The notes: generated by a model not told the origin, from the letters alone. 6,741 bases of DNA from an uncultured Peptococcaceae bacterium (GCA_937919295.1 CALFRX010000204.1:1-6741), one strand, 5' to 3'; counted from the stretch's first letter, positions 1-5,865 are shown. A program made the numbers and translations.

Positions 1-812
1 GCCCCGCCGACTGCCTCGTTCTACCCAAAGACGCCGAAGATATCGCGACGGTGATTCGCTTTGCCCGGGCAAACGAGGTGCCTTACACGGTCATCGGCAG
101 CGGTTCCAATCTCCTTGTACTTGATGGCGGGATCCGGGGCATCGTGATTCGTATCGGCGAAGGCATGGCGACGTATACTGTCGATAATACTTTGGTTACC
201 GCGAAAAGCGGCTGTACCCTGACGAAAATGGCCAAAGAAACGGCAAAACGGGGTCTGAAAGGCCTGGAATGGGCAGCGGGAATCCCTGCCAGCATCGGCG
301 GCGCAGCCTATATGAACGCCGGCGCTTACGGCCACTTCTTTTATGAAACGCTGGAAGCGGTGGAAATCATCGACAGGGACTGCAACATCAAAGTGATTTC
401 GAAAAGCGACCTTTCCTACAGTTACCGTCATACGTCCCTGATGGAAGATAAAGCCATTGTTACGAAAGTGATGATCCGTACCAGTTACGGCGACAAAACC
501 CAACTCCTCGCTACGGTAGAAGAAACGCTGAAGCTGAGAAGAAAAAACCAGCCTCTCGATTTGCCCTCGGCGGGCAGCGTTTTTAAGAATCCCTCAGGGG
601 ATCATGCCGGACGTTTGGTGGAGGTTTCCGGTCTTTGCGGTCTGCGCGTGGGCAATGCCCAGGTCAGCGAAAAACACGGTAATTTTATCGTCAACCTCGG
701 CGACTGTACCGCCGATGACGTTTTGATCTTGATGAAAAAAGTGCAAGCGGAAGTAAAAAGTCAGCATGGCGTTACTTTGGAACCGGAGGTATTGAAGATA
801 GGCAGACCGTGA
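1..812 (+). CDS. murB: UDP-N-acetylenolpyruvoylglucosamine reductase MurB (5' partial)
   Basis: FAD- and NADPH-dependent cytoplasmic enzyme that reduces UDP-GlcNAc-enolpyruvate to UDP-MurNAc, the second committed step of peptidoglycan precursor synthesis. The reading frame is open from base 3 (PADCLVLPKD...), upstream of the GTG at 51, so the true start lies before the window; roughly 30-40 N-terminal residues are missing against a usual length near 300. Counting from base 3, 269 residues are visible. They include the FAD-binding segment GSGSNLL (32-38), the conserved GIPASIGGAAYMNAGAYG stretch (93-110), the substrate-binding YSYRHTSL (139-146), the proton-donor serine in GSVFKNP (Ser192), and the C-terminal LEPEV whose second Glu (262) matches the catalytic glutamate. 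The stop at 810-812 is followed only 19 bp later by murA, whose SD is at 821-826, so the two are probably co-transcribed. Identification is secure from these motifs. Confidence 0.97.
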   Translation, partial: PADCLVLPKDAEDIATVIRFARANEVPYTVIGSGSNLLVLDGGIRGIVIRIGEGMATYTVDNTLVTAKSGCTLTKMAKETAKRGLKGLEWAAGIPASIGGAAYMNAGAYGHFFYETLEAVEIIDRDCNIKVISKSDLSYSYRHTSLMEDKAIVTKVMIRTSYGDKTQLLATVEETLKLRRKNQPLDLPSAGSVFKNPSGDHAGRLVEVSGLCGLRVGNAQVSEKHGNFIVNLGDCTADDVLILMKKVQAEVKSQHGVTLEPEVLKIGRP

Positions 813-831
813 TATATTTTAGGAGGTTCGC

Positions 832-2082
832 ATGGACGCATTAAAAATTACCGGCCGCAGAAGACTGAAAGGCTGCGTGAATATCGGTGGTGCAAAAAAC
901 GCAGTGCTCCCGATTATGGCCGCGGCAATGATGGTCGACGGTGAGGTCGTTTTGAAAAATGTACCCCAGCTTACCGACGTTACCGCGATGTGTACGATCC
1001 TCAGGGCATTGGGCATCGAGGTAAAAGCGGAAAACGATATATTGATCATCAATGCCGAGAGCGTCAGATATCAAGACGTTCCCGACACCATGATGAAAAC
1101 CATGAGGGCTTCCAATTTGATTTGGGGGCCTCTTTTAGACAGGTTTTCTTTTGCCCGCATCCCCATGCCCGGTGGCTGCCGCATCGGCAGCCGGCCCATG
1201 GATCTGCACATCAAAGGTATGCGCAAACTCGGTGTGGAAGTGGTGGAACACGGTGGCATCATCGTAAGCCACGGCAAAAACCGCAAAGGAAGCGATCTCT
1301 ATCTCGATTTTCCCAGCGTTGGCGCAACGGAAAATCTCGTGATGGCCGCTGTAAAAACAAGAGGGGAGACGATGATCCGTAACGCTGCCCGCGAACCGGA
1401 GGTGGCGGATCTCTGCTCTTTCCTTGTCGCCTGCGGTGCTAAGATTGTGGGAATCGGCAGCGATACCCTTTATATCAGCGGTGTGGAAAAACTGCATCCT
1501 ACGGAATATGAGATCATTCCCGACCGCATCGTCGGCGGCACGATGCTTTTGGCCGCGGCTCTTACCGGCGGCGATGTGACCATCAGGAAGACTCACCCCG
1601 AACATATTGAGGCGGTAACAACGAAAATGGCGGAAGCCGGCGTCATTATCGAAAGTTCCCCCGACACTCTGCGCGTCAAAGGCGGCGCCCCATTGCAGGC
1701 CGTGGATTTGAAAACCATGCCCTATCCCGGTTTTCCCACCGATATTCAGCCCCAGTTTATGGCCGCCATGACCCAAGCCGCGGGCGCTTCGGTAATCTGT
1801 GAAAGCATATTTGAAAACCGTTTTGGTCACTGTGCCGACTTAAACCGCATGGGCGCCGATATCAAGGTGGACGGCAGATGGGCCGTGGTACGGGGGGGTA
1901 CGCTCTTAGAAGGAACTGATGTGGAGGCATCGGATTTAAGGGGCGGCGCCGCTCTGATCCTGGCGGGATTGGCTGCCGAGGGAGAAACGGTGGTTCATAA
2001 CGCATCTTTCATTGAGAGAGGTTATAGTAACCTCGAAGCTGTTTTTAACGAACTGGGCGCAAGGATTGAGCACACCGAATGA
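832..2082 (+). CDS. murA: UDP-N-acetylglucosamine 1-carboxyvinyltransferase MurA
   Basis: Transfers enolpyruvate from PEP to UDP-GlcNAc, the first committed step of peptidoglycan synthesis, in the cytoplasm; it is the target family of fosfomycin. At 416 residues it has normal full length. The start ATG at 832 has a consensus AGGAGG (821-826) five bases upstream. Visible family signatures are Lys22 in GGAKNAVLP, the MRAS segment (91-94), the active-site loop PMPGGCRIGSRPMDLH with catalytic Cys116, Asp304 in PGFPTDIQPQ (the general acid/base Asp), DLRGGAAL (368-375) and the C-terminal ERGY (395-398). Because the active-site residue is Cys, the protein belongs to the fosfomycin-sensitive class rather than the Cys-to-Asp class. 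It follows murB closely and is closed by an intrinsic terminator just after the stop. Many Firmicutes carry two MurA paralogues; which of them this is cannot be told from the window. Confidence 0.97.
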   Translation: MDALKITGRRRLKGCVNIGGAKNAVLPIMAAAMMVDGEVVLKNVPQLTDVTAMCTILRALGIEVKAENDILIINAESVRYQDVPDTMMKTMRASNLIWGPLLDRFSFARIPMPGGCRIGSRPMDLHIKGMRKLGVEVVEHGGIIVSHGKNRKGSDLYLDFPSVGATENLVMAAVKTRGETMIRNAAREPEVADLCSFLVACGAKIVGIGSDTLYISGVEKLHPTEYEIIPDRIVGGTMLLAAALTGGDVTIRKTHPEHIEAVTTKMAEAGVIIESSPDTLRVKGGAPLQAVDLKTMPYPGFPTDIQPQFMAAMTQAAGASVICESIFENRFGHCADLNRMGADIKVDGRWAVVRGGTLLEGTDVEASDLRGGAALILAGLAAEGETVVHNASFIERGYSNLEAVFNELGARIEHTE

Positions 2083-2087
2083 TACGG

Positions 2088-2119
2088 GAGCGGTAACGTA
2101 ATGTTACTGCTCTTTTTTT
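2088..2119 (+). terminator. Intrinsic terminator after murA
   Basis: A 10-bp stem (GAGCGGTAAC pairing with GTTACTGCTC, one G-U pair) at 2088-2097 and 2103-2112 closes on a 5-base loop and is followed by seven T residues (2113-2119). It starts 6 bases after the murA stop codon. It would end the murB-murA transcript and so separate it from ftsQ. Confidence 0.9.
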
Positions 2120-2158
2120 GAAAATCTACTTTACTTGTATTATAAAAAAAGCTATAAT
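2118..2158 (+). promoter_or_regulatory. Candidate sigma-A promoter(s) of ftsQ
   Basis: Two overlapping candidates lie right after the murA terminator. One is TTGAAA (2118-2123), a 17-bp spacer, then TATAAA (2141-2146). The other is TTTACT (2130-2135), a 17-bp spacer, then a perfect TATAAT (2153-2158). Either would give a short leader for the ATG at 2193. The calls rest on consensus match only, and the first -35 overlaps the terminator T-run. Confidence 0.6.
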
Positions 2159-2192
2159 GGTAAGCAGGTATATTAGAGTGTGAGGTGAGGAA

Positions 2193-3029
2193 ATGGCAGG
2201 CTCTGGCAGCCCGGGCAGAAAAAGGAAAGCCAACGTCAGTTTACGGGAAAAAAGCATGAAACGGCGGGAGAAAAAAAAGCAGACTGTGTCCGTGGCGGGT
2301 TTCCTGATTCGCGCAGGCGTCGTCGTATCTCTTTTTTTTATCGCCTATTTCCTGTTGCTCAACAGCAGTTTTAAAGTGGAAGAATTCGAGATTGAGGGGA
2401 ACAGTAAAGTTTCCGATGATGACATCATTACCCTTTCCGGTATCCATATCGGGGACGACCTCTTTCAAAGCAACGTGACCGCCGCCGCAGATCAGATCGG
2501 ACTCCATGTGCTCATTGAAGACGTAAACGTAAGGGTACGTCCGTTCCATAAAATCCTCATTGAAATAACGGAAAAAGACGCCGTCGCCGGTTTCGTTGAT
2601 GATGATGCTTACTATTATATCGATGCTGACAAAGTGGTCGTGGGCGAAAGCGAGATGGTGGATGAATCCTTGCCGCTTTTCTCCGGTTTTGAGATTCCCT
2701 CTTTTGTCTCCATCGGCCTACAACTGAACAATGCTGAACTCAATACGGATCTTACCATCGCCGCCGAGGCTGTGTCCCTTTTCTCCGGCTATACGCTGGA
2801 AATCAGCGCCCAATCGGAAAGTGTGAACAACATCTACCTCAACGGCGTGGAAGTGCGTCTGGGCACCACAGGCCGTTTGGAGCAAAAGCTGACGGTTTTG
2901 GCTTCTCTCGTAGGTTCGATGTCCCAGCAAAAACTGGGAAGTTTGGAATATATTGACATCAGTATTCCCGATGAACCCGTCATCAAAGAAAAACCGCTGA
3001 ATATTGACGGGAGCAGCGGAGAAATGTGA
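2193..3029 (+). CDS. ftsQ: Cell division protein FtsQ/DivIB
   Basis: Bitopic inner-membrane divisome protein that links early and late division proteins together with FtsL and FtsB/DivIC. At 278 residues its layout is typical. A very basic cytoplasmic tail (about 1-32, rich in Lys and Arg) is followed by one membrane segment (about 33-56, VAGFLIRAGVVVSLFFIAYF) and an outer POTRA domain beginning FKVEEFEIEGNSKVSDDDI (60-78). The domain continues through LSGIHIGDDLF and VNVRVRPFHKILIEITEKDAVAGF (to about 134), and a beta-rich domain follows with an acidic, disordered-looking C-terminus. The ATG at 2193 has a purine-rich AGGTGAGG just upstream; a second in-frame ATG at 2256 would shorten the basic tail and has weaker translation signals. 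It is flanked by murA and ftsZ, the usual dcw neighbourhood. Sequence conservation in this family is low, so the call rests on architecture and location. Confidence 0.92.
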   Translation: MAGSGSPGRKRKANVSLREKSMKRREKKKQTVSVAGFLIRAGVVVSLFFIAYFLLLNSSFKVEEFEIEGNSKVSDDDIITLSGIHIGDDLFQSNVTAAADQIGLHVLIEDVNVRVRPFHKILIEITEKDAVAGFVDDDAYYYIDADKVVVGESEMVDESLPLFSGFEIPSFVSIGLQLNNAELNTDLTIAAEAVSLFSGYTLEISAQSESVNNIYLNGVEVRLGTTGRLEQKLTVLASLVGSMSQQKLGSLEYIDISIPDEPVIKEKPLNIDGSSGEM

Positions 3030-3099
3030 GATTGGGCCTGATTGCGATGCTTGTAGAAGCATGAAAAAAACTTTTTTATTAGCAGGTATTTCGACTTTT

Positions 3100-3130
3100 T
3101 TGTAGAATAGAGAAACAGGTATATTATAAT
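3100..3130 (+). promoter_or_regulatory. Candidate promoter of ftsZ
   Basis: A perfect TATAAT (3125-3130) lies about 49 bp before the ftsZ start, in an AT-rich 148-bp gap. The best -35 is poor: TTGTAG at 3100-3105, with a 19-bp spacer. This fits either a weak or activator-dependent promoter. The resulting leader would be about 40 bases and carries the strong SD at 3164-3170. Confidence 0.45.
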
Positions 3131-3178
3131 TTCGCGCAAAATTAAGTTTATAGATAGAAAATAGGGAGGAAATATTGC

Positions 3179-4240
3179 ATGGCACTGGAATTCGAAGACA
3201 TGGAATATGATCAGTTTGCAAAGATAAGGGTAGTGGGCGTCGGCGGCGGCGGTAACAATGCCATCGACCATATGATCAGCAACAAAGTCGGCGGTGTGGA
3301 CTTTGTCGCCGTGAATACTGACCTTCAAGTGCTGAAAAAAACCCAAGCCGGTGATAAACTGCAAATTGGTACAAAACTGACAAGGGGCTTAGGCTCCGGC
3401 GGCAATCCCGAAATGGGCCGCAAATCTGCGGAAGAAAGCAGAGAAGACATCAAAGAAATCCTAAACGGTTCCGACATGGTATTTGTTACCGCGGGTATGG
3501 GCGGCGGTACTGGTACCGGCGCCGCTCCCATCGTCGCCAATGTGGCGAAAGAAGTGGGCGCTTTGACCGTTGGTGTTGTGACCCGTCCCTTTGGCTTTGA
3601 AGGCCGCCGCCGTGCACAGCAGGCGGAATACGGCATTACCGAGCTAAAAGAAGAAGTCGATGCTTTGATTACCATTCCCAACGATAAATTACTGCAGATC
3701 GTCGATAGCAGAACGCCGATGACCGACGCTTTTGCCATTGTTAACGATGTGCTCCACCAAGGGATTCAGAGTATTACCGATTTGATCGGCACCCCCGCTC
3801 TGATTAACCTCGACTTTAACGATGTAAAATCCGTGATGAAAGACGCCGGCTCCGCTTTGATGGGGATTGGTGTCGCCAAAGGCGAAAACCGCGCCAATGA
3901 CGCGGCCACCGCCGCGATTTCCAGCCCCTTGCTGGAATCTTCTATTGAAGGCGCCCAAGGCGTGATTCTGAACATTACCGGCTGCCCCAACTTGAGCCTC
4001 TTCGAAGTCAATGAAGCGGCAAAGATCGTGGAAGCCGCAGCCGACAAAGATGCCAATATTATCTTCGGCGCCGCCATCGATGAGTCCCTCGACGACGAAG
4101 TTCGCGTGATCGTCATTGCCACGGGCTTCACCGGTGATGAAAAAGCAAAAGCCAAGGAAGAAAAGAAAGAGAGCGGTTCCCTTTCGGATTTCGATATGGA
4201 CGATCTTGACATTCCCGCGTTTTTACGCAGAAAAGACTGA
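3179..4240 (+). CDS. ftsZ: Cell division GTPase FtsZ
   Basis: Tubulin homologue that polymerises with GTP into the cytokinetic Z-ring at mid-cell. The 353 residues carry the N-terminal nucleotide loop GVGGGGNNAI (20-29), the tubulin signature GGGTGTG (108-114), the TRPFGFEGRRR segment (135-145) and the synergy (T7) loop NLDFNDVKSVM (210-220), whose Asp212 and Asp215 match the catalytic aspartates. The core ends near residue 318. A short, highly charged linker of about 20 residues (Lys/Glu rich) leads to the conserved tail peptide DDLDIPAFLRRKD (341-353), which normally docks FtsA, SepF or ZapD. The start ATG at 3179 has GGGAGGA (3164-3170) eight bases upstream. No ftsA precedes it, so the membrane tether must be encoded elsewhere or be SepF. 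The gene is last in the cluster. Confidence 0.98.
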   Translation: MALEFEDMEYDQFAKIRVVGVGGGGNNAIDHMISNKVGGVDFVAVNTDLQVLKKTQAGDKLQIGTKLTRGLGSGGNPEMGRKSAEESREDIKEILNGSDMVFVTAGMGGGTGTGAAPIVANVAKEVGALTVGVVTRPFGFEGRRRAQQAEYGITELKEEVDALITIPNDKLLQIVDSRTPMTDAFAIVNDVLHQGIQSITDLIGTPALINLDFNDVKSVMKDAGSALMGIGVAKGENRANDAATAAISSPLLESSIEGAQGVILNITGCPNLSLFEVNEAAKIVEAAADKDANIIFGAAIDESLDDEVRVIVIATGFTGDEKAKAKEEKKESGSLSDFDMDDLDIPAFLRRKD

Positions 4241-4282
4241 TCGGTTGATTTCCTTAAATCACAAAGCAATCTCATGATATGC

Positions 4283-4311
4283 TGAGCTCCGGGCCATTGG
4301 CCCGGAGCTCA
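4283..4311 (+). terminator. Strong GC-rich hairpin downstream of ftsZ, no T-run
   Basis: A perfect 13-bp inverted repeat (TGAGCTCCGGGCC and its complement) closes on the 3-base loop ATT. It starts 42 bp after the ftsZ stop. Neither strand has a T-run behind it, so it is not a textbook intrinsic terminator; it could protect the ftsZ mRNA 3' end, pause polymerase, or be half of a disrupted terminator. Its inner 17 bp match the hairpin at 4603-4619 at 15 positions. Confidence 0.6.
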
Positions 4312-4602
4312 ATTCGTATGCAAACTGCATATAGAGGTGTTTTAGACAAACGTTCCCCGTTGCTGAACCTTTCGCAAGGCTGCGGCACATTTAAGGATAA
4401 GCCCGCGCCGCGCAGCGAAGACCGCAGGAATTTGACGGGAGAGACACAATGGTTAGGGTAAAATTGTAGTAAAATTAGTATTAGGCAAACAGCTCACTCC
4501 TTTGAATGTGGTATGGTAATCTCATTCTATCGGATTTCGCTTGTTATGCCTACTCTTTTTTACCCCAATGTTTAGTATAGAATCTTTTTCGACAGTTTCA
4601 TC
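4312..4602. other. Unassigned 291-bp intergenic segment between two related hairpins
   Basis: No convincing coding frame is seen on either strand. The 60-residue frame starting within the first hairpin (4279-4461) has no SD, is interrupted by nothing conserved and shows no recognisable motif. The left half (4351-4440) is GC-richer and can form small stems, for example CCTT-TCGC-AAGG near 4368-4379 and CTGCGG with CCGCAG (about 4380-4385 and 4422-4427). The right half is AT-rich, with an imperfect 11-bp tandem AAAATTGTAGT/AAAATTAGTAT starting at 4460. I compared it by eye with RNase P, SRP, tmRNA, cobalamin and glycine riboswitch consensus elements and found no match. It sits where a prophage attachment site and integrase would usually be, or could encode a small RNA ending at the 4603-4627 terminator. 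Confidence 0.4.
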
Positions 4603-4627
4603 CCGGGCCAAAGGCCCGGTTTTTTTT
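4603..4627 (+). terminator. Intrinsic terminator, + strand
   Basis: A 7-bp GC stem (CCGGGCC/GGCCCGG, 4603-4609 and 4613-4619) with loop AAA is followed by eight T residues (4620-4627). It faces the stop codon of the repressor gene, which ends 4 bp further on in the other direction. It would stop rightward transcription from ftsZ or from a transcript in the preceding gap before it runs antisense into the repressor. Confidence 0.85.
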
Positions 4628-4630
4628 CGC

Positions 4631-5257
4631 TTAAAACTTGCCGCGCAATTCCACCACTCTTCCGATGATGGCCACAGGCAGAGAACGGATTTCTTCGTTG
4701 CTGTAATACATCGTTTCGTATTTCGTATTAATGGGCTGCAGCATCAGCCCGGTTTCCGTTTTCTTGACCTTTTTACAGGTGGCTTCTGCGCCGTTGATCA
4801 AGACAATGGCAATATCGCCGGAATCGACATCGTCTTGTTTATGGACGATGACGATATCTCCTTCCTGCATGCGAGGCTCCATGGAGTCGCCTTTGATCAA
4901 TAAGCCGAAATACTCTTCTTTGTCTGAAATATTCCCCGAAAGCTCCTCGTAATCAATGATATTTTCCAGCGCTTCTATGGGACGCCCCGCCGCCACCTTG
5001 CCAAGGATGGGAATGCGGACTCCACCCATTTTCGATTTGGAGGAAATTCCCTCAAACAGAGGCTGATGCGTCAAATCATCCAGGTCTACATGAAAGATTT
5101 CCGCCAGGCGTGACAGTTTTGCCAGGGGAGGCTCCGCAACACCCATTTCCCATTTTTGGATGGTGGTAAAGGATTTGTAGCCCAGTTGTTTGGCGATCTT
5201 CTCTTGGGAAAAATGATTCTTTTTTCTTAAATATCTTATGTTTTCTGCGAGATACAT
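4631..5257 (-). CDS. LexA/CI-like phage repressor with S24 self-cleavage domain
   Basis: Predicted lysogeny-type repressor of 208 residues. An XRE-family helix-turn-helix fills about 1-65 (ENIRYLRKKNHFSQEKIAKQ, then the recognition region around YKSFTTIQKWE). A linker leads to a peptidase S24/LexA-like domain (about 80-208). Its expected features are visible: an Ala-Gly cleavage bond in GKVAAGRP (Ala90-Gly91), the nucleophile Ser125 in KGDSMEP, and the general-base Lys162 in ATCKKVKK, 37 residues after the serine as in LexA. This implies RecA-stimulated self-cleavage and SOS induction, by family knowledge. The ATG at 5257 has an SD, AGGAGGG, within 5262-5268. It is divergent from the Cro-like gene at 5411, sharing a 153-bp regulatory region whose central repeat overlaps this gene's own promoter, so autoregulation is likely. 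A host LexA is less likely because of the Cro-like partner and operator layout. Confidence 0.9.
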   Translation of the reverse strand: MYLAENIRYLRKKNHFSQEKIAKQLGYKSFTTIQKWEMGVAEPPLAKLSRLAEIFHVDLDDLTHQPLFEGISSKSKMGGVRIPILGKVAAGRPIEALENIIDYEELSGNISDKEEYFGLLIKGDSMEPRMQEGDIVIVHKQDDVDSGDIAIVLINGAEATCKKVKKTETGLMLQPINTKYETMYYSNEEIRSLPVAIIGRVVELRGKF

Positions 5258-5274
5258 GATACCCTCCTGTTACC

Positions 5275-5303
5275 ATTGTAATATGAAGTTGAATAAATAT
5301 CAA
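5275..5303 (-). promoter_or_regulatory. Repressor promoter (PRM-like)
   Basis: On the - strand, TTGATA (5303-5298) is separated by exactly 17 bp from TACAAT (5280-5275), each 5/6 to consensus. The predicted RNA start near 5268 gives a leader of only about 11 bases that barely contains the SD. The -35 and most of the spacer lie inside the operator-like repeat 5287-5305. Confidence 0.75.
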
Positions 5304-5305
5304 GT
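5287..5305. promoter_or_regulatory. Operator-like inverted repeat, promoter-proximal to the repressor gene
   Basis: AGTTGAA-N5-ATCAAGT, 19 bp. Each half matches the perfect site at 5359-5377 (ACTTGAA-N5-TTCAAGT) at 6 of 7 positions. It covers the -35 and upstream spacer of the repressor promoter, so binding there should block repressor transcription, the role of OR3 in lambda. Confidence 0.7.
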
Positions 5306-5328
5306 AAATTTTTACAAAATTTCAGAAA

Positions 5329-5347
5329 ACTTGAAAATAGTTCCCTT
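5329..5347. promoter_or_regulatory. Operator-like site, middle, one strong half
   Basis: ACTTGAA-N5-TTCCCTT, 19 bp. The left half is identical to that of the 5359-5377 site and the right half keeps only TTC and the final T. Its centre lies 30 bp from the right site and 42 bp from the left one, close to whole helical turns. It lies just upstream of the rightward -35, where a bound repressor could assist occupancy of its neighbours. Confidence 0.5.
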
Positions 5348-5353
5348 GCCGTA

Positions 5354-5382
5354 TTGACACTTGAATAGTTTTCAAGTATTAT
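5354..5382 (+). promoter_or_regulatory. Rightward early promoter (PR-like)
   Basis: Perfect TTGACA (5354-5359), 17-bp spacer, TATTAT (5377-5382). The RNA start is predicted near 5389, giving a leader of about 22 bases with a GGGG-type SD (5399-5404) before the GTG at 5411. It should drive the four + strand genes through 6598, since no terminator is seen between them. Confidence 0.85.
5359..5377. promoter_or_regulatory. Operator-like perfect inverted repeat in the rightward promoter
   Basis: ACTTGAATAGTTTTCAAGT: two perfect 7-bp arms around a 5-bp spacer. It fills the spacer between the -35 and -10 boxes of the rightward promoter, touching both, so a bound dimer would exclude RNA polymerase. 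It is the best-matched of the three divergent-region sites and the likely strongest site (OR1-like). Confidence 0.8.
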
Positions 5383-5410
5383 TAAGCCAACAAAAAAAGG
5401 GGGGTTTCTT

Positions 5411-5623
5411 GTGAAAACAAATGAAAAAAAGTATTCTATTCTTGAGTTGAGAAGGGCGAGAAATCTAACTCAAAGGCAGGTGGCAGAGGATTTTGGTGTT
5501 TCTTTGAGCACCTATCGGCATTGGGAAAAAGACATTTCCGAGGTGGGGGTCTATAAGGCGTGCGCCTTGGCAAAATACTATGACGTAAACATTGGACAAC
5601 TTCTATTTTGCACAAAAACATGA
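5411..5623 (+). CDS. Cro-like XRE-family HTH protein
   Basis: Small DNA-binding protein of 70 residues that is almost entirely one XRE-type helix-turn-helix. LELRRARNLTQRQVAEDFGV (11-30) gives helices 1-2, SLSTYRHWEKD (31-41) the recognition helix, and YKACALAKYYDVNIGQLL (48-65) the closing helices. It uses a GTG start at 5411; there is no in-frame ATG nearby, and the G-rich SD at 5399-5404 is well spaced for it. Position as the first gene of the rightward transcript, opposite the S24 repressor, is the classic place of Cro, which by analogy would repress the repressor promoter. No cleavage or dimerisation domain is present. The stop codon lies inside a 19-bp operator-like repeat (5618-5636). 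The DNA-binding fold is secure; the Cro role is inferred from position. Confidence 0.85.
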   Translation: MKTNEKKYSILELRRARNLTQRQVAEDFGVSLSTYRHWEKDISEVGVYKACALAKYYDVNIGQLLFCTKT

Positions 5624-5636
5624 AAAATATTCATGT
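5618..5636. promoter_or_regulatory. Fourth 19-bp inverted repeat across the stop of the Cro-like gene
   Basis: ACATGAA-N5-TTCATGT: perfect 7-bp arms and the same 5-bp spacing as the 5359-5377 operator, differing by one symmetric base change per arm (T to A and A to T). It spans the TGA stop at 5621-5623 and ends 11 bp before the SD of the next gene. It may be an intragenic operator, a site for one of the two small HTH proteins, or a weak RNA hairpin affecting the next gene. Confidence 0.5.
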
Positions 5637-5658
5637 AAAAAATATGAAGGAGTAAACC

Positions 5659-5865
5659 ATGGGAAACATTATCAAAGCAAACATTTCTTACTGGATGACC
5701 TTTTTGGGAATGAGCCACAAAGAAGTCGCGGCGGCAATGAATATGAGCAACGCTACGCTGTACAACCGTATGCGCTTGCCATCTTCCTTCACCATCGCGG
5801 AACTGGAGCGATTTGCTGGAAAAATTGGCATTGAGATGTCTGATTTAGTGGTGAAAAAGGCATAA
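5659..5865 (+). CDS. Small helix-turn-helix protein, phage-regulator type
   Basis: A 68-residue protein that appears to be a single HTH domain: YWMTFLGMSHKEVAAAMNMS (11-30), a recognition helix around NATLYNRMRLP (31-41), then FTIAELERFAGKIGIEMSDL (44-63), which has the usual closing-helix pattern of XRE-like folds. The ATG at 5659 has an AAGGAGT SD (5647-5653) at good spacing. It follows the Cro-like gene by 35 bp and should be on the same transcript. Small second HTH genes in this slot of temperate phages often act as accessory regulators (CII- or excisionase-like functions are known there), but nothing in the sequence picks one of these roles. It has no cysteines and no membrane segment. 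DNA binding is likely; exact role unknown. Confidence 0.8.
   Translation: MGNIIKANISYWMTFLGMSHKEVAAAMNMSNATLYNRMRLPSSFTIAELERFAGKIGIEMSDLVVKKA

Noticed and set aside
1135..1830. 231-residue - strand frame opposite murA
   Set aside because: It is antisense to a fully conserved MurA, rich in His and Arg as typical of antisense translation, and has no SD or known motif.
3047..3077. Possible terminator between ftsQ and ftsZ (ATGCTT-GTAG-AAGCAT stem followed by A-run and T-run)
   Set aside because: The stem is only 6 AT-rich base pairs and a seven-A run separates it from the T-run. It is too weak to call as an intrinsic terminator without RNA data.
4351..4450. Riboswitch or structural RNA suggested by the GACGGGAGAGAC motif
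   Set aside because: It recalls glycine and cobalamin riboswitch fragments, but the rest of either consensus is missing and no metabolic gene follows.
4279..4461. 60-residue + strand reading frame after ftsZ
   Set aside because: It starts inside the 13-bp hairpin, has no SD, shows no recognisable domain, and its length is within chance expectation.
4432..4464. Promoter made of TTGACG and TAAAAT in the ftsZ-downstream gap
   Set aside because: The spacer is 21 bp, too long for a sigma-A promoter, and no better pair was found.
4541..4952. Two + strand frames (120 and 73 residues) across the end of the repressor gene
   Set aside because: Both lie antisense to the S24 domain, whose catalytic residues are intact in the - strand frame; they are shadows.
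5592..5834. 80-residue + strand frame overlapping the two small HTH genes
   Set aside because: It overlaps the end of the Cro-like gene and nearly all of the next gene in another frame; the latter has the better SD and a recognisable HTH.
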